Assembly (NCBI RefSeq): GCF_000758885.1
Contig: NZ_JRNB01000058.1
Location: 1-64,000, forward strand
DNA length: 64,000 bases
Direction: 5' to 3'
Source: Peptostreptococcus sp. MV1
GTDB taxonomy: Bacteria > Bacillota > Clostridia > Peptostreptococcales > Peptostreptococcaceae
Positions 8,084 through 16,845 of this stretch are shown here, piece by piece (the first letter of the stretch is position 1; every line of letters begins with the position of its first letter). The notes beneath the pieces were generated by a model. That model made no database searches, was not told the origin of the DNA, and saw only the letters and a list, made by a program, of their open reading frames with translations. The position numbers and the translations under genes were made by a program.

Positions 8084-9982
8084 ATGAAGGTATTTTTAAG
8101 GAAATTTATGGCTATGACCATTGCTATTACAATGGTAGTGGGACTAGTTCCATATAGTTTTGCTGACAATGGAAATGTGAGTGAGGATGTTTCTAGAGTA
8201 GAGGCAAGTAGTATGACTGATGGGGAAGATGCTGATGCAAGAAGTATGGAAATAAAGCTTGGTATGGCAAAGTTTGATCAGGATGGTAAGATAATTGAAG
8301 AAGTTGATCCTGAGGAAGACGAAATGACATATGAAACAAAGTTAGATGCCAACTATGCCAAATCAAATGCTAATGTGTCCTATTTGTATGGTAGTGACAG
8401 GTATGAGACATCTATTAAAGTTAGTAAGTCTGCCTATCCAAACGGGTCCGATTCCGTGGTTTTAGTTAATTCATCAAGCGCTGTATACGGTTTGATTGCA
8501 ACACCATTTGCCGCTCTAAATAGGGCTCCGATACTCTTAACATCTGCAGAATCAATAAAGCCAAGTGTGCTTGCCGAGATACAGAGATTGAGACCAAAGA
8601 AAGTGTATTTAGTAGGCGATAGAAGTCATATATCAAAGGGGATTTCTAATGCGATAAAAGCAAATACAGGGGCTGAGATGGTTAGAATTTTTGGCCAGTA
8701 CCCAGGTGATATATCAGCTGCAGTAGCTGAAAAAATACATGAAAGTCACAGGGTTGATACAGCATATGTAGTAAGTACTGAGTATGGTGTAGCAGATGCC
8801 TTGTCTATTTCTTCGATAGCAGGCAAGACCAAGGCACCTGTAATAGTTGCTAGCAAAAATTATGTGAATGCTAGGGCTTTCAAGTATCTAAATGATTGTG
8901 CCTATAATGTATACTATATAGGAGGACAGGATTCTATTTCTAGAAACCTAATAAATAAAATAAGTTCAGTGGTTAGGAATGGCGGACAGTCAAATAGAAT
9001 ATATGGTAATGATAGGTACCAGACTAACATAAATGTAATCAATAAATTTTATAGAAATAATGATATAAAGAGTTTGATAGTAACAAAGGCTGAAAATAGT
9101 GGTTTGATAGATACGGTAAGTGCTGGACCATTCGCTACACTGAAATCAGGGCCAATTCTGATAACTCATAGGTACAAGCTATCAGATGCTTCTCAGAATT
9201 TCTTAAATAGCGTTCAAGGTAATACCATCTACCAAATAGGTGGGGGGATTAGTAGTGCTGTTACTAATCAAATTAAGTCAAGTTTTCAGTCTAGACCAAT
9301 AGCTAACAGGAATGTAGAAAAAGTTCCTGCACCAAGTGTGGGCAATGAAAATACTAAGCCTAGACCTAATCCTGGCCCAAGTAATGATAATGAAAATGTA
9401 GCTCCGACTGGCAAGGGTATAAGGGGGAAGACAATTGTTATTGACCCTGGTCATGGTGGTAAGGATTCAGGCGCAGTTGGACTGTACGGATACAAGGAAA
9501 AAGATTGGACCTTAAAGACAGCTATGGCCTGTGCAGACTATCTTACAAGGGCAGGTGCAAGGGTAATAATGACTAGAAAGAATGATACGTATCCTACACT
9601 TCAAGATAGGGCAGATATTACTAACAGTAACAAGGCTGTTTTCTTCTGTAGTATTCACTACAATAAGGGCGGAGATATAATAAACTCAGATACAGGTGAA
9701 CTGAGTGGTAGAGGTGTAGAAGTATTTACTGGTAGCGGTAGTTTTGCCCAGAATAGTGCGAGAAAGGTACTGAATAGTATATTGTCAAAATTTAATTTGA
9801 AAAGCAGGGGAGTAAAAGATGGTACTCACCTATATGTTATAGCTAATACAGTATCACCTGCTATACTAGTAGAATGTGGATTTATGTCTAGTTCTCATGA
9901 TGTAAGTCTCTTGAAATCAGATCAAGCATTAAGAACTATGGGTATACAAATAGCCAAGGGTATAATTGAAGGATTTAACTAG
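8084..9982 (+). CDS. CWB2-anchored N-acetylmuramoyl-L-alanine amidase
   Basis: A secreted 632-residue peptidoglycan hydrolase. The signal peptide ends near residue 27 (SFA|DN). An acidic spacer of about 70 residues is followed by three CWB2 modules (about 96-410: YGSDRYETS, then a degenerate central copy, then YGNDRYQTN, with LVGD and IGGG turns). A Pro/Asn linker leads to an Amidase_3 domain (about 447-632). The zinc and catalytic residues are all present: His457 (DPGHGG), Glu472 (YKEKDW), His525 (SIHYN), Glu597 (VECGF). The domain plan matches C. difficile Cwp6. The CWB2 part should hold it non-covalently on a wall polymer while the amidase trims stem peptides from MurNAc. Confidence 0.92.
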   Translation: MKVFLRKFMAMTIAITMVVGLVPYSFADNGNVSEDVSRVEASSMTDGEDADARSMEIKLGMAKFDQDGKIIEEVDPEEDEMTYETKLDANYAKSNANVSYLYGSDRYETSIKVSKSAYPNGSDSVVLVNSSSAVYGLIATPFAALNRAPILLTSAESIKPSVLAEIQRLRPKKVYLVGDRSHISKGISNAIKANTGAEMVRIFGQYPGDISAAVAEKIHESHRVDTAYVVSTEYGVADALSISSIAGKTKAPVIVASKNYVNARAFKYLNDCAYNVYYIGGQDSISRNLINKISSVVRNGGQSNRIYGNDRYQTNINVINKFYRNNDIKSLIVTKAENSGLIDTVSAGPFATLKSGPILITHRYKLSDASQNFLNSVQGNTIYQIGGGISSAVTNQIKSSFQSRPIANRNVEKVPAPSVGNENTKPRPNPGPSNDNENVAPTGKGIRGKTIVIDPGHGGKDSGAVGLYGYKEKDWTLKTAMACADYLTRAGARVIMTRKNDTYPTLQDRADITNSNKAVFFCSIHYNKGGDIINSDTGELSGRGVEVFTGSGSFAQNSARKVLNSILSKFNLKSRGVKDGTHLYVIANTVSPAILVECGFMSSSHDVSLLKSDQALRTMGIQIAKGIIEGFN

Positions 9983-9996
9983 AAAGATTTTAAAGA

Positions 9997-10041
9997 AGAT
10001 ATATAGAGAATGTGTAAAAGTTCTCTATATATCTTTTTTTT
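9997..10041 (+). terminator. Rho-independent terminator of the amidase gene
   Basis: Fourteen-base arms (AGATATATAGAGAA and its complement) with a ten-base loop, followed by a run of T. Confidence 0.85.
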
Positions 10042-10052
10042 CATCACAAGCT

Positions 10053-10081
10053 TTGCACAAATATTTAATATATAGTATAAT
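10053..10081 (+). promoter_or_regulatory. Promoter of the membrane CWB2 gene
   Basis: -35 TTGCAC (10053-10058), 17-bp spacer, -10 TATAAT (10076-10081). Confidence 0.65.
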
Positions 10082-10137
10082 GATGTAGTAAGTGAGATTA
10101 TGTTTATTTCACATAAATAGGAGTTGGAGAATTAAGG

Positions 10138-11244
10138 ATGAAAAAAATTATTAAATGTATGGCACTTATAGTAGTATTTTTGATTGTGTATATAGGTGGC
10201 GGAAAACTACTTGATAAATTATATTTTGATAAGTTTGATGTGGTTGATTATACAGGTGACACTAGATACGATACCGTGAATACTGTCCTTGATAAACGCT
10301 TTAAAAAAGCTGATACGGCAATAGTTGTGAATACGGAAATGATAGAACAAATAGTATCGATTGCACCGTATGCATACAATAGTAAGTATCCTGTTTTTTA
10401 TGTTGAGAGCTATAATGTAAAGAAACCTGTTTATGAGCAGATGAAGAAATTGGGCATAAAAAAAGTTGTTCTTATTGGAGGAACTAATAGCCTGAATAAT
10501 AGGGTTGAAAGATCATTTAAAAGGAATGGTTACAAGGTTAGTAGGATAGTAGAGTATAATAATACGGATCTTTCTATAAGGTTGGCAAATATAATGGCTG
10601 ATAAGAAAAAGGTTAAGGCTGTGGGCCTGGTTAGCAATGACGTATTTGATTTGCCTAATGCTATATCTTTTTCACCTTATGCACAGAAAAATAACATACC
10701 AATAATCGTTATATCTGGAAAGGACGATGACCCAGCAAAGCTGAAAAATTATATTGATAAGAAGGGGATAAAAAAGGTTTTTATAATAACAAATAAAAAT
10801 ACTCTAAATAGAAATTACGACAAAATGTTTGAAAACGTGGTGAAAATAAGTGGCAAGGATAGGTATGAGGTTAATAGAAATATAATGGATCGCCTATATA
10901 AAAGAGGTGAAAAAATATACGTATCTAAGGGCGGAGAAGTGCTTCACAAGAGGTCGATAGCATCTGGACAGTTAATAAATGCAATGGCAATAGCACCTCT
11001 GGCAGCCGATAACAATGCCCCTCTCTTACTGATAGAAAATAATTATCTAGCAACTGCAGATGAAAAATTAGTTGAGGAGAGAAAATATACCCAGTTAAAT
11101 CAAGTTGGCTTTAAAATAGAAAGAAGGAATTTCTTCAATGTAGAAAGGTTTAAATTGGTTACAACTATATTTTTGATTTTATTATCGATATTTATGGTTA
11201 TAAGGCTTCTTATAAAAAAGGATTCGACTTTGGCTGGCTTGTAA
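10138..11244 (+). CDS. Membrane-anchored CWB2-repeat protein without effector domain
   Basis: A 368-residue protein with a hydrophobic helix at each end (about 7-22 and 340-359). Between them are three diverged CWB2 modules: TGDTRYDTVN, a middle copy lacking the DR motif, and SGKDRYEVNR, with VVLIGGTNSL and KVFIITNKN turns. The N-terminal helix has no clear signal-peptidase site, so the protein is probably tethered with the CWB2 region outside and both ends in the cytosol. No hydrolase or adhesin domain is present. Classical CWB2 proteins are released and bind the wall; this one would stay at the membrane face where the polymer is exported. It has its own promoter and sits directly before the polymer operon. 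A role in polymer handling is inference. Confidence 0.75.
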   Translation: MKKIIKCMALIVVFLIVYIGGGKLLDKLYFDKFDVVDYTGDTRYDTVNTVLDKRFKKADTAIVVNTEMIEQIVSIAPYAYNSKYPVFYVESYNVKKPVYEQMKKLGIKKVVLIGGTNSLNNRVERSFKRNGYKVSRIVEYNNTDLSIRLANIMADKKKVKAVGLVSNDVFDLPNAISFSPYAQKNNIPIIVISGKDDDPAKLKNYIDKKGIKKVFIITNKNTLNRNYDKMFENVVKISGKDRYEVNRNIMDRLYKRGEKIYVSKGGEVLHKRSIASGQLINAMAIAPLAADNNAPLLLIENNYLATADEKLVEERKYTQLNQVGFKIERRNFFNVERFKLVTTIFLILLSIFMVIRLLIKKDSTLAGL

Positions 11245-11300
11245 ATTTATAAAATTTTTAGTATAATATAAAGTTGTCATACGCATAATATATAGCGTAT
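11240..11300 (+). promoter_or_regulatory. Promoter and leader hairpin of the polymer operon
   Basis: -35 TTGTAA (11240-11245), inside the end of the preceding gene, 16-bp spacer, -10 TATAAT (11262-11267). The short leader contains ATACGC-N10-GCGTAT (11279-11300), followed by a few T, which could be a weak attenuator. This appears to drive all genes to 21073. Confidence 0.5.
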
Positions 11301-11324
11301 TTTACTGATGAGGGGAGGACAATA

Positions 11325-11987
11325 ATGACTCTTAACAAATACAGTGGAGATGATATAGAGTTAAAAGAATATATTGACACCATAGATTATAGTATAGTAA
11401 AGGGTGGCATAGGTTTGGAATTATGTCAGAGGATTGTTGATATAGTACTGAGTCTTATAGCTATGATAGTTGGAATACCTATCATGCTTATAGCGGGTAT
11501 TTTTATAAAAATTGAAGATAATGGTCCTATTTTATACAAGCAGGAGAGACTGGGAAAAAATGGTAAAGAGTTCTACGTATATAAATTGAGGTCAATGAGA
11601 ACTGATGCCGAAAAATTTGGGGCACAGTGGGCAGAAAAGGATGATCCAAGAGTTACCAAGGTTGGAAAGTTTATAAGAAAGACTAGGATTGACGAAATAC
11701 CACAGCTATTTAATATTTTCAAGGGTGATATGGGTATAATCGGTCCTAGACCTGAAAGACCAGGTTTCACTAAAGAATTTGAAAAAAGATATGGACATTT
11801 CGTATTTAGACTAGCCATCAAGCCAGGTCTTACAGGTTGGGCACAGGTGAATGGTGGATATGAAATAGATGCCGGAGAAAAACTAAAGTATGATCTTTAT
11901 TACATAAAAAATAGAAGTTTACTTTTAGATATAAAGATAGTTCTTATGACTGTTAGAGTTATATTTACAGGTGATGGAGCCAGATAG
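11325..11987 (+). CDS. Polyprenyl-phosphate phosphosugar transferase (initiating enzyme)
   Basis: Transfers a sugar-1-phosphate from a UDP-sugar to undecaprenyl phosphate, the first committed step of a lipid-linked glycan. The 220-residue protein is a minimal monotopic transferase: one re-entrant hydrophobic helix (about 38-61), then KQERLGKNGKEFYVYKLRSM, the DEIPQLFNIFKGDM motif, GPRPERPGF and KPGLTGWAQVNG. All are hallmarks of the bacterial sugar-transferase family (PF02397). It lacks the multi-TM N-terminal half of WcaJ-type enzymes. First gene of the polymer operon. The sugar transferred is not evident; the dehydratase in the operon suggests a 4-keto-6-deoxy-derived amino sugar. Confidence 0.92.
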   Translation: MTLNKYSGDDIELKEYIDTIDYSIVKGGIGLELCQRIVDIVLSLIAMIVGIPIMLIAGIFIKIEDNGPILYKQERLGKNGKEFYVYKLRSMRTDAEKFGAQWAEKDDPRVTKVGKFIRKTRIDEIPQLFNIFKGDMGIIGPRPERPGFTKEFEKRYGHFVFRLAIKPGLTGWAQVNGGYEIDAGEKLKYDLYYIKNRSLLLDIKIVLMTVRVIFTGDGAR

Positions 11988-12002
11988 AAGGGAAAGTTTT
12001 AA

Positions 12003-12782
12003 ATGGACGAGATGGGAAAATTATATACTAATAAGTTGGTTTCGGTCATTATGCCTGTATATAATGCAGAAAAATACTTAGAAGAAACTTTGGATAGTGT
12101 TTTGAATCAGACTTATGAAGATATAGAAATTATTTGTGTAGATGATATGTCTAGTGATGGTTCTAGAGATATTTTAGGGAAATACAAAGAAAAGAGTAAA
12201 AAAATAAAGACTATTTATTTGACAGAAAATGCTGGAGTTGCAAATGCTAGAAATGTTGCTATTCAAAATGCTGAGGGAAGGTTTATAGCATTTTTAGATA
12301 GTGATGATGTGTGGCTACCAGAAAAGATAAGTCGTCAAATAAACTTCATGTTGGATAATCAGTATGAATTCACTTTTACCAGTTATAGGTTTATAGATGC
12401 AGATAGCAACTTAATGAATACTATAGTAAAGGCCAAGAGAGAATTAACTTATAATAAATTATTAAAACATAATGCAATTGCATGTTTGACAGTAGTTATA
12501 GATAGGAATTATGTGAACGATATTTACATGCCTAAAACTAGGCATGAAGATTATGCTGCTTGGCTGAGGATACTAAAGAAGGGTTACAAGGCATATGGTC
12601 TCAATGAGCTTTTAGCTCTTTACAGGACAAGGCAAAATTCTCTTTCTGGCAATAAACTAAAGGCTGCTACTTGGACTTGGAATATACTGAGGAATGAAGA
12701 AAAGTTGGGACTATTTAAGTCAGTGTATTGTTTTGCTAACTATGCTTTTGTTAATGTGTTTAAGCATTTTTTATCTAAATAG
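12003..12782 (+). CDS. GT2 family glycosyltransferase
   Basis: A 259-residue GT-A enzyme. The N-terminus VSVIMPVYNAEKYLEETLDSV and VDDMSSDGS form the nucleotide-binding half; FLDSDDVW carries the metal-binding Asp residues. The C-terminal part LYRTRQNSLSG is typical of polysaccharide GT2 enzymes. No membrane segment. It begins 15 nt after the phosphosugar transferase; ATG at 12003 or 12012 is possible. It is clearly a paralogue of the gene at 16018. Likely adds one sugar to the lipid-linked repeat; donor and linkage unknown. Confidence 0.88.
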   Translation: MDEMGKLYTNKLVSVIMPVYNAEKYLEETLDSVLNQTYEDIEIICVDDMSSDGSRDILGKYKEKSKKIKTIYLTENAGVANARNVAIQNAEGRFIAFLDSDDVWLPEKISRQINFMLDNQYEFTFTSYRFIDADSNLMNTIVKAKRELTYNKLLKHNAIACLTVVIDRNYVNDIYMPKTRHEDYAAWLRILKKGYKAYGLNELLALYRTRQNSLSGNKLKAATWTWNILRNEEKLGLFKSVYCFANYAFVNVFKHFLSK

Positions 12783-12820
12783 CAGAACAATTTTAAATTG
12801 TAGAAGAAGGGAAATATAAT

Positions 12821-13633
12821 ATGAAATTCAGTTTGTTGTTGGGAACATACGGTTCAAGATTGAAAGAACTAGATGTTCTATTTGATAGTTTGGATAGGCA
12901 GACGTATAAAAATTTTGAAGTAATAGTTGGTTCACAAACTAATTTTAATGAAATAGATGAATTACTAAAGAAACATAGTTTTGAATATAAGCATATTGAT
13001 GCAGGTGGTGTTGGATGTTCTGTAAGCAGGAATGCTACAATGGATTATTGCACAGGTGATATATACACTTTTACAGATGACGATTGCTGGTACACTGATA
13101 ATGCTCTGGAAATAGTTAATGATCACTTCGAAAAGTACAATCCTGATGTAGCAATATTTCAAAACTTTGATCCAATAACTAAGAAATCTACAGCAGATTA
13201 CCCAAAGGAGGCAATACTGGGTATATCTAGGATGCAGACTTTGAAACAGATTACTTTTGATATGTGGTTTAATGCACATCAACTGGATCCAATGACTCAC
13301 AGGTTTGACGAGAGGTTTGGTATTGGTAAGAAGTATAATTCTGGTGAAGAAAATGTCTTTATAATGGATGCATATAAAGAGGGAAAGAAAAAAATGTACT
13401 ATTTTCCAATAATTGTATCTTATCATCCATATAAAAAAGTTAATTATACTGATGAAAAATCTATATTAGGAAAGGGGCCTCTTTTCAAGAGATTGTTTGG
13501 AAGTTTTTGGGGATTTTTCTTATTTATAGCATTTGGATTTAAAAAAATGAAGATAATTAAGGATAGCAATGATGGAAGATTCTGGGGAATCTTTATGGCA
13601 GCTATCAAGGAACAACTTAAATTTAGAGTTTAA
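12821..13633 (+). CDS. GT2 family glycosyltransferase, divergent
   Basis: A 270-residue GT-A-like enzyme: FSLLLGTYGSRLKELDVLFDSL, NFEVIVGSQTN and the metal site FTDDDCWYT, with GVGCSVSRNATMDYCTGD before it. SGEENVFIMDAYKEG in the second half supplies the usual acidic acceptor-site residues. A hydrophobic stretch near 229-240 may touch the membrane. Quite different from the other two GT2 genes of the operon, so it probably has another donor or acceptor. Preceded by SD AAGGGAAA. Overlaps nothing; the next gene follows after 10 nt. Confidence 0.85.
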   Translation: MKFSLLLGTYGSRLKELDVLFDSLDRQTYKNFEVIVGSQTNFNEIDELLKKHSFEYKHIDAGGVGCSVSRNATMDYCTGDIYTFTDDDCWYTDNALEIVNDHFEKYNPDVAIFQNFDPITKKSTADYPKEAILGISRMQTLKQITFDMWFNAHQLDPMTHRFDERFGIGKKYNSGEENVFIMDAYKEGKKKMYYFPIIVSYHPYKKVNYTDEKSILGKGPLFKRLFGSFWGFFLFIAFGFKKMKIIKDSNDGRFWGIFMAAIKEQLKFRV

Positions 13634-13643
13634 GGGTGGTATT

Positions 13644-14831
13644 ATGAGTCTAGTTGAAAAAGTTGTTAGACTTAGCAAGAATTCTTTAGAAATGCTGGTC
13701 TATAATAGTAGGATAAGTAAATATAGAGGACAAGAAAAATATAAGAACATGTGGCTTATATCCGAAAGAGGGGTTGAGGCTAAGGACAATGGTTATGTTT
13801 TCTTTAAGTATTTAAGAGAAAATCATCCTGAAATAAATGCATGGTATGTTATAGATTCTTCTCACAAGAAAGATTACGATAGGGTTAAGAACCTTGGTAA
13901 TATTATCGAGTATGGTAGTGATGAACATAAAATAGCCTTTCTTTTATGTGAGTATGCTATATCTTCACATCTTGGTTTTTTGGAGCCATGGAGCTACAAG
14001 CTTTACAAATTATTGTTAGATAGGAAGGATAAAAAGAAATTTGTACTATTGCAACATGGTATTATATTGAGTGATTTAAGTATGTATTACAATGCTTCAA
14101 ATAAGATTGACCTCTTTATTACAACGACAAAACGTGAGTATGAGTCCATATGCGGACCAAATTACGGCTTTGATGATGGGGTTGTTGTACGAACAGGTAT
14201 AGCTAGGTATGATAGATTAAACGAGTTTAAAACAAAAAAGCAAATTCTATTGATGCCAACCTGGAGGCAAACTATTATAACACCTTCATACAAGAAACAG
14301 AATAAGCTGGATATGACTAGTTTTATATCCTCAGACTATTTTAAATCTCTTAATTCTTTGATAAATAATAAGGAACTTTCAGACTTGCTAGATAAATATG
14401 ACAGGGATCTTATCTTTTATCCTCATTTTGAGATGCAACCTTACAAGGGATGTTTTGATCTTGAATCTAGTAGGTTTGTTTTGGCTGACAAGGACGATTA
14501 TGATGTTCAGACCTTGCTTAAGGAATCAGAGCTATTGATTACAGATTTTTCATCTGTGGCCTTTGATTTTGCATATATGAAAAAACCTTTGATCTATTAT
14601 CAGAAGGTAAAGGATGATAAGTATGAGCCTGGTTATTTTAATTATGAACTAGATGGTTTTGGAGATATAATACTGGATGAAGAATCACTAGTAGATAAAC
14701 TATCTGTTTATCTTGAAAATGAATTTATGATGGAAGATAAGTACGTCAAAAGGGTAGATGAATTTTTCGATCTAAGAGATGGTAAGAATTGTGATAGGAT
14801 ATTTGAAGCTGTATTGGGCTTGGAGAAATAG
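13644..14831 (+). CDS. CDP-glycerol glycerophosphotransferase-like enzyme (TagB/TagF family)
   Basis: A 395-residue protein of family PF04464, which transfers (poly)glycerol-phosphate or ribitol-phosphate from CDP-alditol to lipid-linked wall polymers. Diagnostic elements are FVLLQHGIILSDL with the conserved His, LFITTTKREYESI, LLMPTWRQT and ITDFSSVAFDFAYMKKPLIYY. The start is ATG 13644 because SD AGGGTGG is correctly spaced there; a longer frame back to 13569 would run into the previous gene. No CDP-glycerol synthase (TagD) is in the window. Suggests that the polymer contains phosphodiester-linked glycerol or another alditol phosphate. Acceptor unknown. Confidence 0.85.
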   Translation: MSLVEKVVRLSKNSLEMLVYNSRISKYRGQEKYKNMWLISERGVEAKDNGYVFFKYLRENHPEINAWYVIDSSHKKDYDRVKNLGNIIEYGSDEHKIAFLLCEYAISSHLGFLEPWSYKLYKLLLDRKDKKKFVLLQHGIILSDLSMYYNASNKIDLFITTTKREYESICGPNYGFDDGVVVRTGIARYDRLNEFKTKKQILLMPTWRQTIITPSYKKQNKLDMTSFISSDYFKSLNSLINNKELSDLLDKYDRDLIFYPHFEMQPYKGCFDLESSRFVLADKDDYDVQTLLKESELLITDFSSVAFDFAYMKKPLIYYQKVKDDKYEPGYFNYELDGFGDIILDEESLVDKLSVYLENEFMMEDKYVKRVDEFFDLRDGKNCDRIFEAVLGLEK

Positions 14832-14853
14832 TTTATACTAGGGGAGCAGTTAG

Positions 14854-16005
14854 ATGTTAAAAGATAAGTGGAGGAATTTATTCGGTATAGTAATAGTCTT
14901 TATGGCTGTTTTTAAGTTTTATGGAGACTTTTTTGATATGAATTCCTTTTCTAGGTATATAATGGTGCTTAGTTTGGGTTTATCAACTATAATGATAGCA
15001 ACTGATTTAAAAAAATTTAATATTGTCCATTTATTTGTTTTTGTATTGGCTGGAATACAGTTTGCATTATCCAAGAATATAACTATGGCATATGTCTATT
15101 ATCTTTGTTTGGGACTATATACATGTGATTTTAGAATACTGGTAAAGTGGTTTATGATTTTTAATGCTGCATTTTTTTCAATATACTTGGTTAGTAATCT
15201 CTTGGACATACACCCTACTGAGTATTTGGAAGGCAGGAATGACTTCGGCTTTGGTAATCCAAATTCGTCATTCATATGCATGTTTTTAATATGGTCATCA
15301 TACTTTTATTATGTGTTTTACAGCAAAAAAAAGATAGACTTTTTAGTTTTGTTTTTGATGGCCTTTTTGATGTATTCACAGACTATAACTAGGACTGGTC
15401 TATTAACTGCTATTATGACAGCACTTGCCTTCTTGATTTTGAGAAAGATAGACGTAAGAAAAAAGAAAACAGCTGTTATAATAGGTATATTTCCAATATT
15501 TATGTCTATACTAAGTATATTGGTTGCCTTGTTTGGGAATGGTGACTACTACTTAAATAAAATATTATCTCATAGACCCCTATATTGGCATTCGTATATT
15601 ACTCATCCTACTAGTGGTATCAATTTATTTGGTTACACACCTAATATTAGAGATATATTATTTTCACAGAGGATGCCACTAGATAGTGGTTATATATGGA
15701 CCCTGTATAGTATGGGTATTATAGTCTTTGTAGTTATTATAGGTTTTTTGTGTTTGGCAATTTACAACCTGTGCAGGGAAAACCAAAAAGACAAGGTACT
15801 TTTGATAGTAAGTATATTGATTTATTGTTTTGCGGAAAGTATATTGGTAGATATTGCCAGCAATATCAGTATAATACTATTGGTATACGGCATATCCAAG
15901 TTTGATATTAGAAAAATAGATTTTAAAAAGATTTCTTTAAGTGGAATTAAGTTTAATAAGAGAAAGTTTAAGAGAGCTAAAAATGCTAAAGGCAGTATTA
16001 GTTAG
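14854..16005 (+). CDS. Polysaccharide polymerase/O-antigen-ligase-like membrane protein
   Basis: A 383-residue protein with about nine or ten hydrophobic helices and a larger outside loop before the last helices. The loop holds HRPLYWHSYITH and a downstream RMPLDSGYIWTLYSMG, the layout of Wzy/O-antigen-ligase-like proteins. TRTGLLTAI is similar to the conserved Arg-containing helix end in these families. The basic C-terminal tail is cytosolic. As the only polymerase candidate in the operon it should link lipid-borne repeat units outside the membrane. Sequence conservation in this class is poor, so the assignment rests on topology and context. Confidence 0.7.
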   Translation: MLKDKWRNLFGIVIVFMAVFKFYGDFFDMNSFSRYIMVLSLGLSTIMIATDLKKFNIVHLFVFVLAGIQFALSKNITMAYVYYLCLGLYTCDFRILVKWFMIFNAAFFSIYLVSNLLDIHPTEYLEGRNDFGFGNPNSSFICMFLIWSSYFYYVFYSKKKIDFLVLFLMAFLMYSQTITRTGLLTAIMTALAFLILRKIDVRKKKTAVIIGIFPIFMSILSILVALFGNGDYYLNKILSHRPLYWHSYITHPTSGINLFGYTPNIRDILFSQRMPLDSGYIWTLYSMGIIVFVVIIGFLCLAIYNLCRENQKDKVLLIVSILIYCFAESILVDIASNISIILLVYGISKFDIRKIDFKKISLSGIKFNKRKFKRAKNAKGSIS

Positions 16006-16017
16006 GAGATAGATATC

Positions 16018-16782
16018 ATGAAAGAAGGTTTGGTATCGATAATAACACCCGTATATAATGCAGAGGAATTTATAGTGGAAACTATAGAGTCTGTTCAGGC
16101 TCAGACCTTTAAGGACTGGGAGTTATTATTGGTGGACGATTGTTCAAAGGATTCTTCGGGCAAGCTGATAGAAGCAAAGGCCAAGGGAGATGATAGAATT
16201 AAATATATTAAGCTAGAAAAAAATTCTGGGGCAGCCGTTACTAGGAATATCGGACTTTCAGAGGCTCAAGGTAGGTATGTGGCTTTTTTGGATAGTGATG
16301 ATATCTGGAAACCGGAGAAACTGGAAAAGCAGTTGGCTTTTTTGGCTGATAGGGAAGTTGCATTTTGTTTTACATCATATAGGTACACCAATTCAGATGG
16401 TAGTCCAACATCCAAGGTGGCTAGGGCACCAGAAAAGATAGATTATAATGGTCTCCTAAAGAATACAATTATAGGTTGTTCTACAGTTTTGATAGATAGG
16501 GAACTGATGGGAGACTTCATGATGACAAATGTCAGACGTGGTCAAGATACGGCTACTTGGCTTCACCTATTAAAGAGGGTAGACTATGCCTATGGTATAT
16601 ATGAAGACTTGGTCTGGTATAGGATAGTCAAGGAGTCCTTGTCGCACAACAAGTTCAATGCGATAAAGAGGACTTGGAATACATATAGAAATATAGAAAA
16701 ACTTAGTCTGTGGAAGGCGTCTTATGTGTTTATTTTTTATGCATATAATGCAGCCAAGAAGAGACTTAAAAAGGAGAAATAG
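16018..16782 (+). CDS. GT2 family glycosyltransferase
   Basis: A 254-residue GT-A enzyme with VSIITPVYNAEEFIVETIES, LLLVDDCSKDSSG and FLDSDDIWKPEKL (metal-binding Asp). The second half, with RRGQDTATWLHLLKR and VWYRIVKESLSHN, parallels the 12003 gene along its whole length, so the two arose by duplication within the locus. It begins 12 nt after the polymerase-like gene with SD AGGAGAT. Function is addition of one sugar to the repeat unit; specificity unknown. Confidence 0.88.
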   Translation: MKEGLVSIITPVYNAEEFIVETIESVQAQTFKDWELLLVDDCSKDSSGKLIEAKAKGDDRIKYIKLEKNSGAAVTRNIGLSEAQGRYVAFLDSDDIWKPEKLEKQLAFLADREVAFCFTSYRYTNSDGSPTSKVARAPEKIDYNGLLKNTIIGCSTVLIDRELMGDFMMTNVRRGQDTATWLHLLKRVDYAYGIYEDLVWYRIVKESLSHNKFNAIKRTWNTYRNIEKLSLWKASYVFIFYAYNAAKKRLKKEK

Positions 16783-16845
16783 GACCTGGTTCAGTAATAA
16801 TTAAGGATACAGGCATAGAATAAGTTCGTCGGCTAGGAGGTTTAT

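Noticed and set aside
13569-13643. 25-codon N-terminal extension of the glycerophosphotransferase-like protein
   Set aside because: It overlaps the preceding GT2 gene; SD AGGGTGG supports ATG 13644.
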